Shown piece after piece: positions 7,567 through 15,837 of a stretch of DNA of 64,000 nucleotides (position 1 is its first letter; each line of letters starts with the position of its first letter). The position numbers and the translations under genes were made by a program. The notes under the pieces are model-generated. The model made no database searches and was not told the DNA's origin. It worked only from the letters and a program-made list of their open reading frames with translations. Source of the DNA: CAZEIW01 sp964512305 (GTDB taxonomy: Bacteria; Pseudomonadota; Gammaproteobacteria; Burkholderiales; Burkholderiaceae_F); NCBI GenBank assembly GCA_964512305.1, contig CAZEIW010000043.1, positions 43,967-107,966 of the forward strand. The letters run 5' to 3'.

Positions 7567-8931
7567 GTGAGTCTGCGCCTTCAAATCAACCTGATCATCG
7601 CGGGGATGATCGCGATCTTCACCGTGCTGCTGGTGTGGCAGCGGGTCGAGGACACCCGCCGCAGCGTGCGCGAGGAGGTCGAGGCGGCCAGCATCGTGGC
7701 CTCCCAGGTCCTGACTCGCGTCGGATTCATCTACGAGCAGGCGGGGCTTCCCGGCATGCTCGAATTCATGGTCCGCCTGGGTCACGTGCGCTCCAACGAC
7801 ATCTCGCTCTACGACAGCGTGGGGCGACTGCTCTACCGGTCGCCGGCCGCGACGTACAAGGCGGGGCGCGAGGCGCCGCCGTGGTTCTCGAAGCTCGTGA
7901 CACCCCCGCTGTACGCGAACGAAATCGCGCTCAGCGGCGGCCGCATGGTGCTGCGCGCTGACGCCTCGCGGGCCGTGCTCGACGGCTGGGACGACCTGGT
8001 CCAACTGCTCGGCAGCGCCGCGGTCGGCCTGGTCGCGGCCAACGCGCTCGTGTACCTGCTGGCGGGCCGCGCGCTCAGGCCGCTCGGGCAGGTGGTCGAG
8101 GGCCTGCGCCGGGTCGCGCGCGGCGAGTACGAAACGCGCCTGCCGGCGTTCGCCGGCAGGGAGGCGCGGTCGATCGCCGAGGCGTTCAACACGATGACGC
8201 AGGTGGTCCAGGAGAGCGAGGCGGCGCGGCAGGCCGCCGCCGAGGCGAAGGCGAGCCTCGCCCAGTCCCGCGAGCTGACGCAGATCATCCAGTCGCGCAT
8301 CGAACTGGAGCGCGCCGCGATCGCGCGCGAGCTGCACGACGAGCTGGGCCAGCAGGTGACCGCGATCAAGAGCGCCGGCCTGTCGATCGCCCAGCGGGTC
8401 GATGGCAAGGATGCGGCGCTCGAGCAGGCGTCGCGCCTGGTGGTCGAGACCGCCGGCGAGATCTACGGGGTGGTGCATCAGATCATCGCGCGCATGCGGC
8501 CGCTTGCGCTCGACGGCTTCGGCCTCGGCGATGCGCTCGGAGACCTGATCGCGGACTGGCGCCTGCAGCACCCGCGGGTCGAATTCGGCCTGCGCGCCGA
8601 CCGCCTTCCGGCCGATCTCGGCGAAACGCTGACCACGGCCGCGTACCGGATCGTCCAGGAAGCCGTCAACAACGCGCTGAACCACGGCCGGCCGACGCGG
8701 GTCGACATCGAACTGCGCGCGCCCGCGGCCGATCTCGAGATCCGGGTCGCCGACAACGGCCGCGGCCTTCCCGACGACTGGAGCCGCCCCGGGCATTTCG
8801 GCGTGATAGGTATGCGCGAGCGCGCGGTCGCGCTCGGCGGATCGTTCGAACTGCTGCCGCTCGGCGGCAATTCCGGCGCCGGGGGCGGCGTCGAGGTGCG
8901 GGCGCAGATACCCTTGCAGGCGCGGCGGTAG
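7567..8931 (+). CDS. Membrane sensor histidine kinase, MoxY/UhpB-like (HisKA_3)
   Basis: About 454 residues from the GTG (VSLRLQINLIIAGMI). A first membrane helix is at about 5-24, then a roughly 120-residue periplasmic sensor part, a second helix near 145-167 and a HAMP linker (about 168-220). His257, in RELHDELGQQ, is the phosphorylated histidine of the NarX/UhpB-type HisKA_3 family, and NNALNHG with DNGRGLP are the ATP-binding N and G boxes. The open frame extends upstream, so an earlier start (for example ATG near 7510) is not excluded. It is divergent from pqqA and followed by its response regulator; MoxYX-type pairs of this architecture control methanol oxidation in Paracoccus, so control of pqq/xoxF is a reasonable guess. 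Confidence 0.85.
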   Translation: MSLRLQINLIIAGMIAIFTVLLVWQRVEDTRRSVREEVEAASIVASQVLTRVGFIYEQAGLPGMLEFMVRLGHVRSNDISLYDSVGRLLYRSPAATYKAGREAPPWFSKLVTPPLYANEIALSGGRMVLRADASRAVLDGWDDLVQLLGSAAVGLVAANALVYLLAGRALRPLGQVVEGLRRVARGEYETRLPAFAGREARSIAEAFNTMTQVVQESEAARQAAAEAKASLAQSRELTQIIQSRIELERAAIARELHDELGQQVTAIKSAGLSIAQRVDGKDAALEQASRLVVETAGEIYGVVHQIIARMRPLALDGFGLGDALGDLIADWRLQHPRVEFGLRADRLPADLGETLTTAAYRIVQEAVNNALNHGRPTRVDIELRAPAADLEIRVADNGRGLPDDWSRPGHFGVIGMRERAVALGGSFELLPLGGNSGAGGGVEVRAQIPLQARR

Positions 8932-8935
8932 CGGA

Positions 8936-9580
8936 ATGCAGAACAGGAAGATCCGCGTGATGCTGGTCGACGACCACGCGGTCGTGCGGATGGGCTTCAA
9001 GCTGCTCCTGCAGGCGACCGAAGACATCGAGGTCGTGGCGGAGGCCGACAGCGGCGAGGCGGCATGCCAGCGCCTGGCCGAGGCGCGGCCCGATGTCGTC
9101 GTGATGGATCTCGCGATGCCGGGCATGGGCGGGATCGAGGCGGTCAAGCGGATCGCGGCGCGCGGCAAGGAGGTCGCGATCCTGGCGCTGTCCGCCCACG
9201 AAGACACCAGCCACCCGCGCCGCGCGCTCAAGGCGGGCGCGCTCGGCTATCTGTCGAAGCGCGGCGCGCCGGAAGCACTGATCGAGGCGATCCGGACGAT
9301 CGCGCGCCGCCGCCGGTACCTGGACCCGCAGATCGCGCAACGGATGGCCGTGCAGGACCTGTCCGGCGCCGACAATCCGCTCGAGCAGCTTTCCGAGCGC
9401 GAGTTCGAGGTCTTCGTGCAGCTCGCGCGCGGACAGAGCGTCAATCAGGTCGCCGAGAATCTCAGCCTGGCGCCCTCAACCGTCGGCACGCACCTGTACA
9501 ACATCAAGCAAAAGCTGGCAGTGCAGAACCAGGCCGAGATGACGCTGCTGGCCGTGCGCAGCGGAGTGATCGAGCCGTGA
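8936..9580 (+). CDS. NarL/FixJ-family response regulator (MoxX-like)
   Basis: A 214-residue protein with a receiver domain and a LuxR-type DNA-binding domain. Asp12-Asp13 (LVDDHAVV), the phosphate acceptor Asp58 (VVMDLAMPGM) and Lys108 (GYLSKRG) are all present. The C-terminal helix-turn-helix reads LSEREFEVFVQLARG followed by LSLAPSTVGTHLYNIKQKL. It starts four bases after the kinase stop and is almost certainly that kinase's partner. Position beside pqqA suggests it regulates the pqq or methanol oxidation genes; targets are not visible in the sequence. Confidence 0.9.
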   Translation: MQNRKIRVMLVDDHAVVRMGFKLLLQATEDIEVVAEADSGEAACQRLAEARPDVVVMDLAMPGMGGIEAVKRIAARGKEVAILALSAHEDTSHPRRALKAGALGYLSKRGAPEALIEAIRTIARRRRYLDPQIAQRMAVQDLSGADNPLEQLSEREFEVFVQLARGQSVNQVAENLSLAPSTVGTHLYNIKQKLAVQNQAEMTLLAVRSGVIEP

Positions 9581-9602
9581 GCGCGGATGCCACCGACAGA
9601 CA

Positions 9603-10235
9603 TCACGATCCCGACTTGCGCCAGACCGTCGCGAGCCAGGGTTGCTGCTCGCGCGGGAGTCCTGCCGGGCGGTAATAGTGGGCAATCTCGGCGAACCCGG
9701 CGGTCGACATATAGGCACGCCAACGTTCGAGATCGTGATACGCCCCGTAGCGCCCGCGATTCCAACCTTCCTCGTTGTGTCCGCGAGGATTCGAGGCGAA
9801 CAGCACTCCCCGCTCCTTCAGGGCGGCGTGCAGTTCGAGCAGCACGCGCGGCAACTCCTGGCTGGGGACGTGAAACAGCGCGGCGTTGGCGAACACGCCG
9901 TCGAAATGCCTGCCCGGTAGATCCAGTGCGAGGAAATCCTGCCGCCAGACCTCGCAGCCGCTGTAGTCGCGCGCCATCTCGGCGAAGCGCGTCGAGCCTT
10001 CCAAACCGACGACGCGATGGCCGAGTTCGGAAAACACCTTCAGGTCGCGTCCCGGTCCGCAGCCAAAGTCGAGTATGGCAAACGGCGCATCGCCCTCGAT
10101 ATGCCTCAGGAGAGCTTCGACGTTCTGGCTGACGTCGTGCTCACGCGTGCCTTCCCAAAACGCGGCCGCTTGCCGGTCGTAATCCTCCAGCGTGAGGTCG
10201 GAGATTTGCCGAAGGTCCTCGGGACTGAGTTTCAA
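9603..10235 (-). CDS. Class I SAM-dependent methyltransferase
   Basis: A 210-residue methyltransferase of the Methyltransf_11/25 type. The SAM-binding glycine loop is ILDFGCGPGRDL (about residues 54-65), followed by the acidic end of strand 2 (VVGLEGS) and the post-I region FANAALFHVP. The apparent start is TTG (KLSPEDLRQISDLTLEDY), which fits the conserved N-terminus of related proteins; no ATG lies close by. The substrate is unknown. It is downstream of a small membrane protein gene and the mfnEFD group, but nothing ties it to cofactor synthesis beyond position. Confidence 0.8.
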   Translation of the reverse strand: MKLSPEDLRQISDLTLEDYDRQAAAFWEGTREHDVSQNVEALLRHIEGDAPFAILDFGCGPGRDLKVFSELGHRVVGLEGSTRFAEMARDYSGCEVWRQDFLALDLPGRHFDGVFANAALFHVPSQELPRVLLELHAALKERGVLFASNPRGHNEEGWNRGRYGAYHDLERWRAYMSTAGFAEIAHYYRPAGLPREQQPWLATVWRKSGS

Positions 10236-10280
10236 GTCGATCTGGCGTCCAAATTCGGTCGTGTCCGCCGAAAGCGAGCG

Positions 10281-10844
10281 CTAGTGCGGCCACAGCCAGC
10301 CGAACACGCCGGCCGTCAGCAGCGCGTAGACAAGCCCGTCGATGGTCGACCGGATGGTCGTCGCCCACCGTCGACCGAACCAGATCGACAGCGGCCACAG
10401 CGCGAGCGAATAGCCGGCGAACGCCACCATGCTCACGACCTGGAACACGCGCAGATAGGGAGCGCCGGGCGGCAATGCGGCCGCCGCCACGTACGCGGCG
10501 AAGAACCCGACCACCAGCGAGTAGACGAACCACTGGCCGAGCATCTTGCCCATCGCTATCGGCTCGTTGGGCCGCACGGTCATCACGACCACCGGGCCCG
10601 CCTTGATCTTCTCCATGAACGCCGGCGTCTTCATGTCGTTCATGTCCGCCGGCCGCGGGGCGGCGTAGTCGCCCGGCGGGATCCCCAGCGGGCGAACTGC
10701 CGCCGCGAACCGATCCTCGTCCGGCAGCTTCGAGTAGTCGTCCCTATGCCACGGGAGGGCCATGTGGATCACGGAGCTCGCGATGAAGACGAGAACGGCG
10801 GACAGCAGCAAAGGCAGCCAAAGCGCGGCCAGGCTGGTGGTCAT
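10281..10844 (-). CDS. Predicted four-helix membrane protein of unknown function
   Basis: A 187-residue protein with an N-terminal membrane helix (LWLPLLLSAVLVFIASSVIHM, interrupted pattern about residues 7-28). A polar central region with the sequence KAGPVVVMTVRPNEPIAMGK follows, then three further helices up to the C-terminal GLVYALLTAGVFGWLW. I do not recognise a named family. The start is the ATG preceded by AGGAGG at ideal spacing; the longer open frame upstream lacks such a site. It sits between mfnE and a methyltransferase gene on the same strand. Confidence 0.7.
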   Translation of the reverse strand: MTTSLAALWLPLLLSAVLVFIASSVIHMALPWHRDDYSKLPDEDRFAAAVRPLGIPPGDYAAPRPADMNDMKTPAFMEKIKAGPVVVMTVRPNEPIAMGKMLGQWFVYSLVVGFFAAYVAAAALPPGAPYLRVFQVVSMVAFAGYSLALWPLSIWFGRRWATTIRSTIDGLVYALLTAGVFGWLWPH

Positions 10845-10921
10845 AGGGCTCCTCCTGAAGATCGTGGTTTTCGACGCTGAAGCTCCCCCTTGGGACGGTA
10901 CCGAGTTTCGACCTCGAACCG

Positions 10922-11521
10922 TCATTCCGCATCGACGCGATCGAACGCGAGAGAAAGCCGGCCGACCTCACCCTTCTGCAACGCCAGCACCCGAAAGCGC
11001 CCCTCGGACGCGTAGTCGCGAAATGCCTTGTCGACGACCCCGATTTCGACCAGCTTCACGACGTCGTCGCGGGCCGCCGGCAGGTCGCACGACTTCACGA
11101 GGACGAGGCAATCGGCCTCCAGCTGCGCCGCGAGCCAGGCGGCGAGACTGTCGCTGGTGACGTCCCAGCCGTAGGACAGACCATCGGCCTCGCCCAGCCG
11201 GTGATCGGGCAGCCAGACCGCCGAGCGCCCCGCGCGCAGCGCCGCCGCGATCTCGCCGCGGTTCATGCTGGCCACGAGCGTGGGCTCGAGGCCGCACATC
11301 AACATGCCGTATTGCTGCATCCCGAGCAGCGCCATCCGGTGCGCGGTCTCGTCGGAAAAATGCCAGCGCACCTGGCTCGCGCGCACCAGTTCGGCGTAGG
11401 GCCCGCCGCCCGGAACGATCACGGCACCCCCTCCTGCCAGCGCCGACAGCCAGCGAGCGAGCGCCGGGTCTTCCGCGAGGCTGCCGCCGATCTTGACCAC
11501 GATGCAGGCTCCGGACTTCAA
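10922..11521 (-). CDS. mfnE: MfnE-like amino acid kinase family protein (methylofuran pathway)
   Basis: A 199-residue member of the aspartokinase/uridylate kinase superfamily. IVVKIGGSLAED (residues 7-18) is the phosphate-binding loop, VIVPGGGPYAELVR the second glycine motif, and LVLVKSCDLP belongs to the nucleotide site. In methanogens MfnE phosphorylates aminomethylfuran phosphate to the diphosphate, activating it for joining to the tyramine part. Family plus the adjacent mfnF and mfnD genes support that role. The preferred start is TTG overlapping the mfnF stop (TTGA); a GTG a few codons inside is the alternative. Confidence 0.8.
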   Translation of the reverse strand: MKSGACIVVKIGGSLAEDPALARWLSALAGGGAVIVPGGGPYAELVRASQVRWHFSDETAHRMALLGMQQYGMLMCGLEPTLVASMNRGEIAAALRAGRSAVWLPDHRLGEADGLSYGWDVTSDSLAAWLAAQLEADCLVLVKSCDLPAARDDVVKLVEIGVVDKAFRDYASEGRFRVLALQKGEVGRLSLAFDRVDAE

Positions 11522-12573
11522 GCAACCCCCTCGGCTTCGAAAGCAAGCAACCCGACCGCGAGCGCGGCGGCGCACTGGGCGGCCGCGGCCGCACCGACCG
11601 GCAACGCCCCGACCAGCGGCGCGAAATCAGCCAGCGGCCGCTGCATCCGGCGCGCGATGTGAGCGACCAGGAACGCGCCGCAGCCGGCGGCGACCAGCGG
11701 CGCCTCGGACGCCACCGGCGTGCGCGAAAGCACCGCGGCGATGCCCTGGCCGATCGTCTCCAGCTGGCGCTCGCGGAACCACCCGGCCAGCTCCCGCCAG
11801 CGCGGCAGCGATCCGCTTGCGGCATCCATGCCGACCATGCGCGCGATCCGGCGCGCGCTCGCTTCGGCGGTCTTCGGGCCGCGATCGGCCGCGGGATGCT
11901 GGTCGACACTTTCGTCGAGCTCGCCGGTCAGCCGATACACGTCGGCCATTGTCGCGAACGACTCGGGAATCAACGGGATCCACGCCCCGCCGCAGGGAGC
12001 CGCCGGCCCGAACGCGATCAGCGGCGTGCGGACGGTCCCGCTATAGACGAGCTCGCCGGCCACGAGCCGGGACGCATCGTCGTGGCCCTGCGCCAGGACC
12101 TTGCCGCCGCCGATCGGCACGATGTCCGTGGTCGTCGTTCCGATGTCGATCAGCAGCGCGTCGCGCACGCGCGCCGCGACCAGGGCGGCGGTCGCGCGCC
12201 AGTTCGCCGATGCGACATCGGCGGCACAGCCGCGCGCCGCCGAAGCGTCCACGAAGCCGCGCACGCCCGCGAAGATGCGCACCGGCCGCGGCGCGAAGCG
12301 CTCCCGCAGCGTCTGCGCGATGCGCGACACGCCGTCGGCGCGGTCGGTGAACAGATCGGCCATCTCGCCGCTCATCGTCGCCGCGTGGCGCGCCGCGTCG
12401 CCGAAGCGGGACTGCGCCCTGTCGAGCGCGCCCAGCAGGCGCGGCAGGCCCTCCCACAGCGGACAGACCCACTGCTCGGCCGCGACGGCCCGGCCCTCGC
12501 GGTCGATCGCGGCCGCCTTCAGGTGCGCGCCGCCGACGTCCCAGCCGATCAGCGCGAGCTCAGGCGAAGCCAT
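11518..12573 (-). CDS. mfnF: MfnF-like ASKHA/hydantoinase-fold protein (furan-phenol coupling in methylofuran synthesis)
   Basis: A 351-residue protein with the actin-like ATPase features of the hydantoinase A family: IGWDVGGAHLKAAAIDREG at the N-terminus and LIDIGTTTTDIVPIGGGK at about residues 141-158. MfnF couples the activated furan diphosphate to the glutamylated tyramine (or tyrosine) unit in methanofuran synthesis. The order mfnD-mfnF-mfnE on one strand with overlaps of 14 and 4 bases is strong context. The ATG was preferred over an upstream start that would overlap mfnD much further. Confidence 0.82.
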   Translation of the reverse strand: MASPELALIGWDVGGAHLKAAAIDREGRAVAAEQWVCPLWEGLPRLLGALDRAQSRFGDAARHAATMSGEMADLFTDRADGVSRIAQTLRERFAPRPVRIFAGVRGFVDASAARGCAADVASANWRATAALVAARVRDALLIDIGTTTTDIVPIGGGKVLAQGHDDASRLVAGELVYSGTVRTPLIAFGPAAPCGGAWIPLIPESFATMADVYRLTGELDESVDQHPAADRGPKTAEASARRIARMVGMDAASGSLPRWRELAGWFRERQLETIGQGIAAVLSRTPVASEAPLVAAGCGAFLVAHIARRMQRPLADFAPLVGALPVGAAAAAQCAAALAVGLLAFEAEGVA

Positions 12574-13555
12574 CGCACAGTCCGAGTTTGACCGGCCGGT
12601 CGTGGCGCCGCTCGATCGCTCCCGGGTCGCGCCTGAGCGCACCGGCGACGACGCGCTGCGCGAGGTTGATCCCCAGCGCGGCTGCGAGTCCGACGTAGGA
12701 GGTGGTGAGCCGCGGATTGACCTCGATCGCGACCGGCCCCGCGGCCGTCATGTTCAGATCGATCCCGAAATATCCGAACAGGCCCGGGATCGCCGCCGCG
12801 ACGCGGCGTGCGAACGCGGCGAGATCCGGACGCGCCGCGAGCGCGTTCACGGTCAGCCCGGCGAGCTCCAGCGCGCCGTCGCGCACCCGCAGGTGCTGCC
12901 GGTTGACGCTCAGCAGCTGCGTGCCCGGACCGTCGCAGAAGACCGAAAGGCTGAGCGAATCGCCCTCGATCCACGGCTGGGCAACGTAGCCCGCTCCGCG
13001 CCGCGCGAGCGCCTGCGCCGCCTGCACCGCATCGTCGAAAAGCAGCGTATCCACCGCGCCTGCGCCGTCGTCGGGCTTGATCACCCAGCGCCGCGGTGCC
13101 CCAGGCAGGCGCTCGCCGGGCGTATAGGTCGGCACCGCGGCGACGCCATGCGCCAGCAGGCGCGCGACGGTCCTGCGCTTGCTGGCAGCCACGGCGATCG
13201 CGGCCGGCCGCGGCGTCAGCAGCAGCCGGTCATGCGCAACGACGGCGCGCGCGAGGCGCTCCAGTTCGCCGCCCGTCTCGGGTGCGATCGGCCAGACCGC
13301 ATCGGCGTCGGCGAGCTCGCGCGCGAAGGCCGCCGCGGGCGGCTCGCCGTGCCGCCGCCACGCGATCCGCGCGCGCTTCAAGGATGGCGACGGCAGGCGC
13401 GGATCGCGCGCGAACGTCACTTCGATGCCGGGAACCGCCTCCAGATCGGCGAGCAGCGCGCGCAGCATCAACTCGCCTTCCCGTGCGAGCGCAGGCGGCA
13501 GATCCCCGTCGATGCAGCCGCCGCCGGTTATAAACTCGTAGACATGGACTCGCAC
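12560..13555 (-). CDS. mfnD: MfnD-like ATP-grasp ligase (tyramine/tyrosine glutamate ligase)
   Basis: A 331-residue ATP-grasp protein beginning with the typical VYEFITGGG. The nucleotide-binding section is RRWVIKPDDGAGAVDT, and the metal-binding end is GYFGIDLNMTAAGPVAIEVNPR. The archaeal homologue adds glutamate to tyramine; in methylotrophs, whose methylofuran carries tyrosine, the substrate is probably tyrosine (known for Methylobacterium, inferred here). The start is GTG, only one codon-length before the conserved VYEF motif. It lies inside the first codons of the divergent HisA-like gene, so the two genes overlap head to head by 12 bases. Confidence 0.82.
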   Translation of the reverse strand: MRVHVYEFITGGGCIDGDLPPALAREGELMLRALLADLEAVPGIEVTFARDPRLPSPSLKRARIAWRRHGEPPAAAFARELADADAVWPIAPETGGELERLARAVVAHDRLLLTPRPAAIAVAASKRRTVARLLAHGVAAVPTYTPGERLPGAPRRWVIKPDDGAGAVDTLLFDDAVQAAQALARRGAGYVAQPWIEGDSLSLSVFCDGPGTQLLSVNRQHLRVRDGALELAGLTVNALAARPDLAAFARRVAAAIPGLFGYFGIDLNMTAAGPVAIEVNPRLTTSYVGLAAALGINLAQRVVAGALRRDPGAIERRHDRPVKLGLCDGFA

Positions 13556-14272
13556 GGGCGTTCAGGCTCGGCTCGGTTTGTCGTCGTTCCGGTCATCGAC
13601 GTGCGCGCGGGTCAGGTCGTGCATGCGCGGCGGGGCGAGCGCGAACGCTACCGGCCGCTGAACTCCGGGATTGCGCATTCGGCGGCTCCGGAAGACGTGG
13701 TCGACGGACTGCTCGCACTTTACCCGTTCCGGACCCTCTACATCGCGGACCTGGACGGGATCGGCGGGAGGGAGCCGCAGATCGCGCTGCTGCGGAGCCT
13801 GCGCAGGCGCGCCGTGAACGCCGAATTGTGGATCGACGCCGGCGTGGCGAGCCTGCCGCTTCTGCGCTCGATCGTCGAGATCGGAACGCCCGTGCTCGGG
13901 ACGGAGAGCCTGACCGCGGACGGCGCCGATGCGATCCTCAACAGGGCGCCCGATGCGGTGCTGTCGGTCGACTTCCGGGGGGCGCGGTTCCTCGGGCCGC
14001 CCGATCTTCTCGCCTCGCCCCGGCGCTGGCCGCGGCGCCTCATCGCGATGAACCTGGAACAGGTCGGCAGCGGCGCGGGACCGGATCTGGAACTGCTGGC
14101 GCGGCTGCGCGGCGCGGCTCCGCAGGGCGAGATCTATGCCGCCGGCGGCGTGCGCGATGCGCAGGATCTGCGCACCGTCGCGGCGGCAGGCGCCCGCGGC
14201 GCACTGGTCGCAACCTGCCTGCACGAACGGCGGTTGGACCGGGCGCAGATCGAAGCGATCGAGGGCGATTGA
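13544..14272 (+). CDS. HisA/HisF-family TIM-barrel protein of the H4MPT cluster
   Basis: A 242-residue beta/alpha-barrel protein. FVVVPVIDVRAGQVVHARRG resembles the start of HisA (strand 1 with its catalytic aspartate), IADLDGIGG resembles strand 2, and AAGGVRDAQDLR resembles the phosphate-binding loop of strand 7. It is too divergent to be the histidine enzyme and no his genes are nearby. Homologues accompany H4MPT genes in methanogens and methylotrophs, with no reaction known to me. The ATG is the only possible start before the conserved first strand, which forces the 12-base head-to-head overlap with the mfnD-like gene. Confidence 0.75.
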   Translation: MDSHGRSGSARFVVVPVIDVRAGQVVHARRGERERYRPLNSGIAHSAAPEDVVDGLLALYPFRTLYIADLDGIGGREPQIALLRSLRRRAVNAELWIDAGVASLPLLRSIVEIGTPVLGTESLTADGADAILNRAPDAVLSVDFRGARFLGPPDLLASPRRWPRRLIAMNLEQVGSGAGPDLELLARLRGAAPQGEIYAAGGVRDAQDLRTVAAAGARGALVATCLHERRLDRAQIEAIEGD

Positions 14273-14279
14273 AATTGCA

Positions 14280-14303
14280 ACGGGGCGGCCGCAGCCGCCC
14301 CGT
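14280..14303. terminator. Bidirectional hairpin between convergent HisA-like and fae genes
   Basis: Arms ACGGGGCGGC (14280-14289) and GCCGCCCCGT (14294-14303) are exact complements with a four-base loop. It lies in the 52-base gap between two convergent stop codons. There is no clear T-run on either side, so termination may be weak or Rho-assisted. Confidence 0.65.
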
Positions 14304-14324
14304 CGTGTCGCGGGCCGTGCCGCC

Positions 14325-14834
14325 TTACTTCGGCGAGAACGGGTGCTTGACCGAGCCCTTCTTCGCGGTGACTTCCGCTGCGGTCGGGGTTCCCGCCACG
14401 GCGCGCTCGATCGCCTCCTTGGTGGCGCGATAGTTGTAATCGAAGATCTTGTTGTCGTCGGCTGCCTGCCAGTGGATGAAGACGCCGACGCACACGAACA
14501 GGTTGTCGGCCTCATCGGCCGGGATCACGCCGGCCTGAACGCTGTCGGCCACGGCCCGCGCGACTGCCGCCTGCGCCGGCCCGAACATCTGCACTGCCTG
14601 CTTGGCGCCCTTGATCGTGACCTTGTTGAACATCACGGTGTTGGGCTTGCAGGGGAGGTTCGGCGCGATCACCGCGAGCAGCGAGGTAAAGCCGTCCTTG
14701 TTGTTGGTCAGCGCATGGCAGAACGCCGACTCGGCGGAGCTCCCGCGCGGCCCGATCAGCAGGTCGATGTGTGCGACCTCGTTGCCGTCACCGATCAGCG
14801 ATTCGCCCACACCGACCTTCGTGATTTTTGCCAT
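14325..14834 (-). CDS. fae: Fae, formaldehyde-activating enzyme
   Basis: A 169-residue protein very similar to Methylobacterium Fae along its whole length, for example GDGNEVAHIDLLIGPRGS, VIAPNLPCKPNTVMFNKVT, AVQMFGPAQAAVARAVAD and GVFIHWQAADDNKI. His22 in the first of these stretches corresponds to the catalytic histidine. Fae speeds the condensation of formaldehyde with H4MPT to methylene-H4MPT, the entry to the pathway and a main detoxification step. GGGAGA about six bases before the ATG is a good ribosome binding site. It is the last gene of the long minus-strand H4MPT group but has 101 bases of leader, so it may also have its own promoter. Confidence 0.97.
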   Translation of the reverse strand: MAKITKVGVGESLIGDGNEVAHIDLLIGPRGSSAESAFCHALTNNKDGFTSLLAVIAPNLPCKPNTVMFNKVTIKGAKQAVQMFGPAQAAVARAVADSVQAGVIPADEADNLFVCVGVFIHWQAADDNKIFDYNYRATKEAIERAVAGTPTAAEVTAKKGSVKHPFSPK

Positions 14835-14935
14835 CTGTCTCTCCCTAACTGATGATTGCTGCGGTCGTTGAAAAAAAACGCGTGAAACCACTCGATGATG
14901 GCTCTCATGCCTCGCGCGCCGGTCCTGCCCCTCCC

Positions 14936-15832
14936 CTACGCCGGAGCCAGCTTCGCCGCGAAGATGGTTGCCACCGTCAGATCCGCGCTCGTGCCGGGAT
15001 TCAATCCCTGAGCTTTCAAGCTTAGATCCCACCGCGCGAGCATTGCAACTGCATCCGCGGTATCCGTACTCTGAGCGAGACAACTCAGGCATTCCTTTGC
15101 ATATATCGCTACCGCCTGCGCGGTATCGGTGCCGTGTTTCCTCTCGATGTGCGTGTCCAAGATCGCGGCCAGAAACGAGAGGTAAGTCCAGGTCGCGGCC
15201 AGTGCCTCGTCGCCGTACTTGCGCAGGCCGTCCTGCCATGCGGCCAGGCCGCGACCGAACACGTCCCTGAAGCCTTCGCTGTATTGGCGCGCGATGGTGT
15301 CGCGGGCCGCCGCCGCCCGCATCGCGGAAAGCAAGGTCACCGTGGGCGACTCGCGTACGTCGTAGCGCTCCGCGGTTCCGAGGCCGCCCGGCGCGGCGAG
15401 GCGGATCGCGCGATACGCGAGCTCCGCGTCGGCCTGATCGAGATCCTCCAGCACGCGCTCGACACGACGGCGCAGATCCGCCGGCCGCGCCGCGCCGGGC
15501 ATCTCGGCCGCGCGGCACAGCGGCGCCGCGAGCAGCACGATGCCGAGGTTGGTATTGCATCGCACAACCCGCCGCGTCTCCGCGATCGCGCGCCACACGC
15601 GCATTCCGACGCGCGCGCCCGCAGCGCAGACGGCTGGCGCGCTCGCCTGCGCGGAGCGCAGGAAATCGTCGGCGGTCATTTCGTGCGCGGGCGCGCCAAG
15701 GCGCACGTTCCCCGGCTTGAGGGCGGCAACATCGAGCTCGCATGCCTGAAGGTAGCTCCGCTCGATCGCGCGCTGCGCGGCCGCGGCTTCAGGCTGCTCG
15801 GCCGGCGCGTCGATTCCGCCCGGAAGCCGCAT
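14936..15832 (-). CDS. CitG/MdcB-like triphosphoribosyl-dephospho-CoA synthase family protein
   Basis: A 298-residue all-helical protein of the CitG family: LDVAALKPGNVRLGA near the N-terminus is the family signature (usually KPGNVD/H), and later NTNLGIVLLAAPLCRAA is the second conserved block. True CitG makes the prosthetic-group precursor of citrate lyase from dephospho-CoA and ATP. No citrate or malonate lyase genes are present, and the gene is embedded among fae, mch and mtdB. A related ATP-dependent phosphoribosyl-type transfer in H4MPT synthesis is therefore likely but unproven. It starts five bases after the RimK-like gene. Confidence 0.75.
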   Translation of the reverse strand: MRLPGGIDAPAEQPEAAAAQRAIERSYLQACELDVAALKPGNVRLGAPAHEMTADDFLRSAQASAPAVCAAGARVGMRVWRAIAETRRVVRCNTNLGIVLLAAPLCRAAEMPGAARPADLRRRVERVLEDLDQADAELAYRAIRLAAPGGLGTAERYDVRESPTVTLLSAMRAAAARDTIARQYSEGFRDVFGRGLAAWQDGLRKYGDEALAATWTYLSFLAAILDTHIERKHGTDTAQAVAIYAKECLSCLAQSTDTADAVAMLARWDLSLKAQGLNPGTSADLTVATIFAAKLAPA

Positions 15833-15837
15833 GTCGG

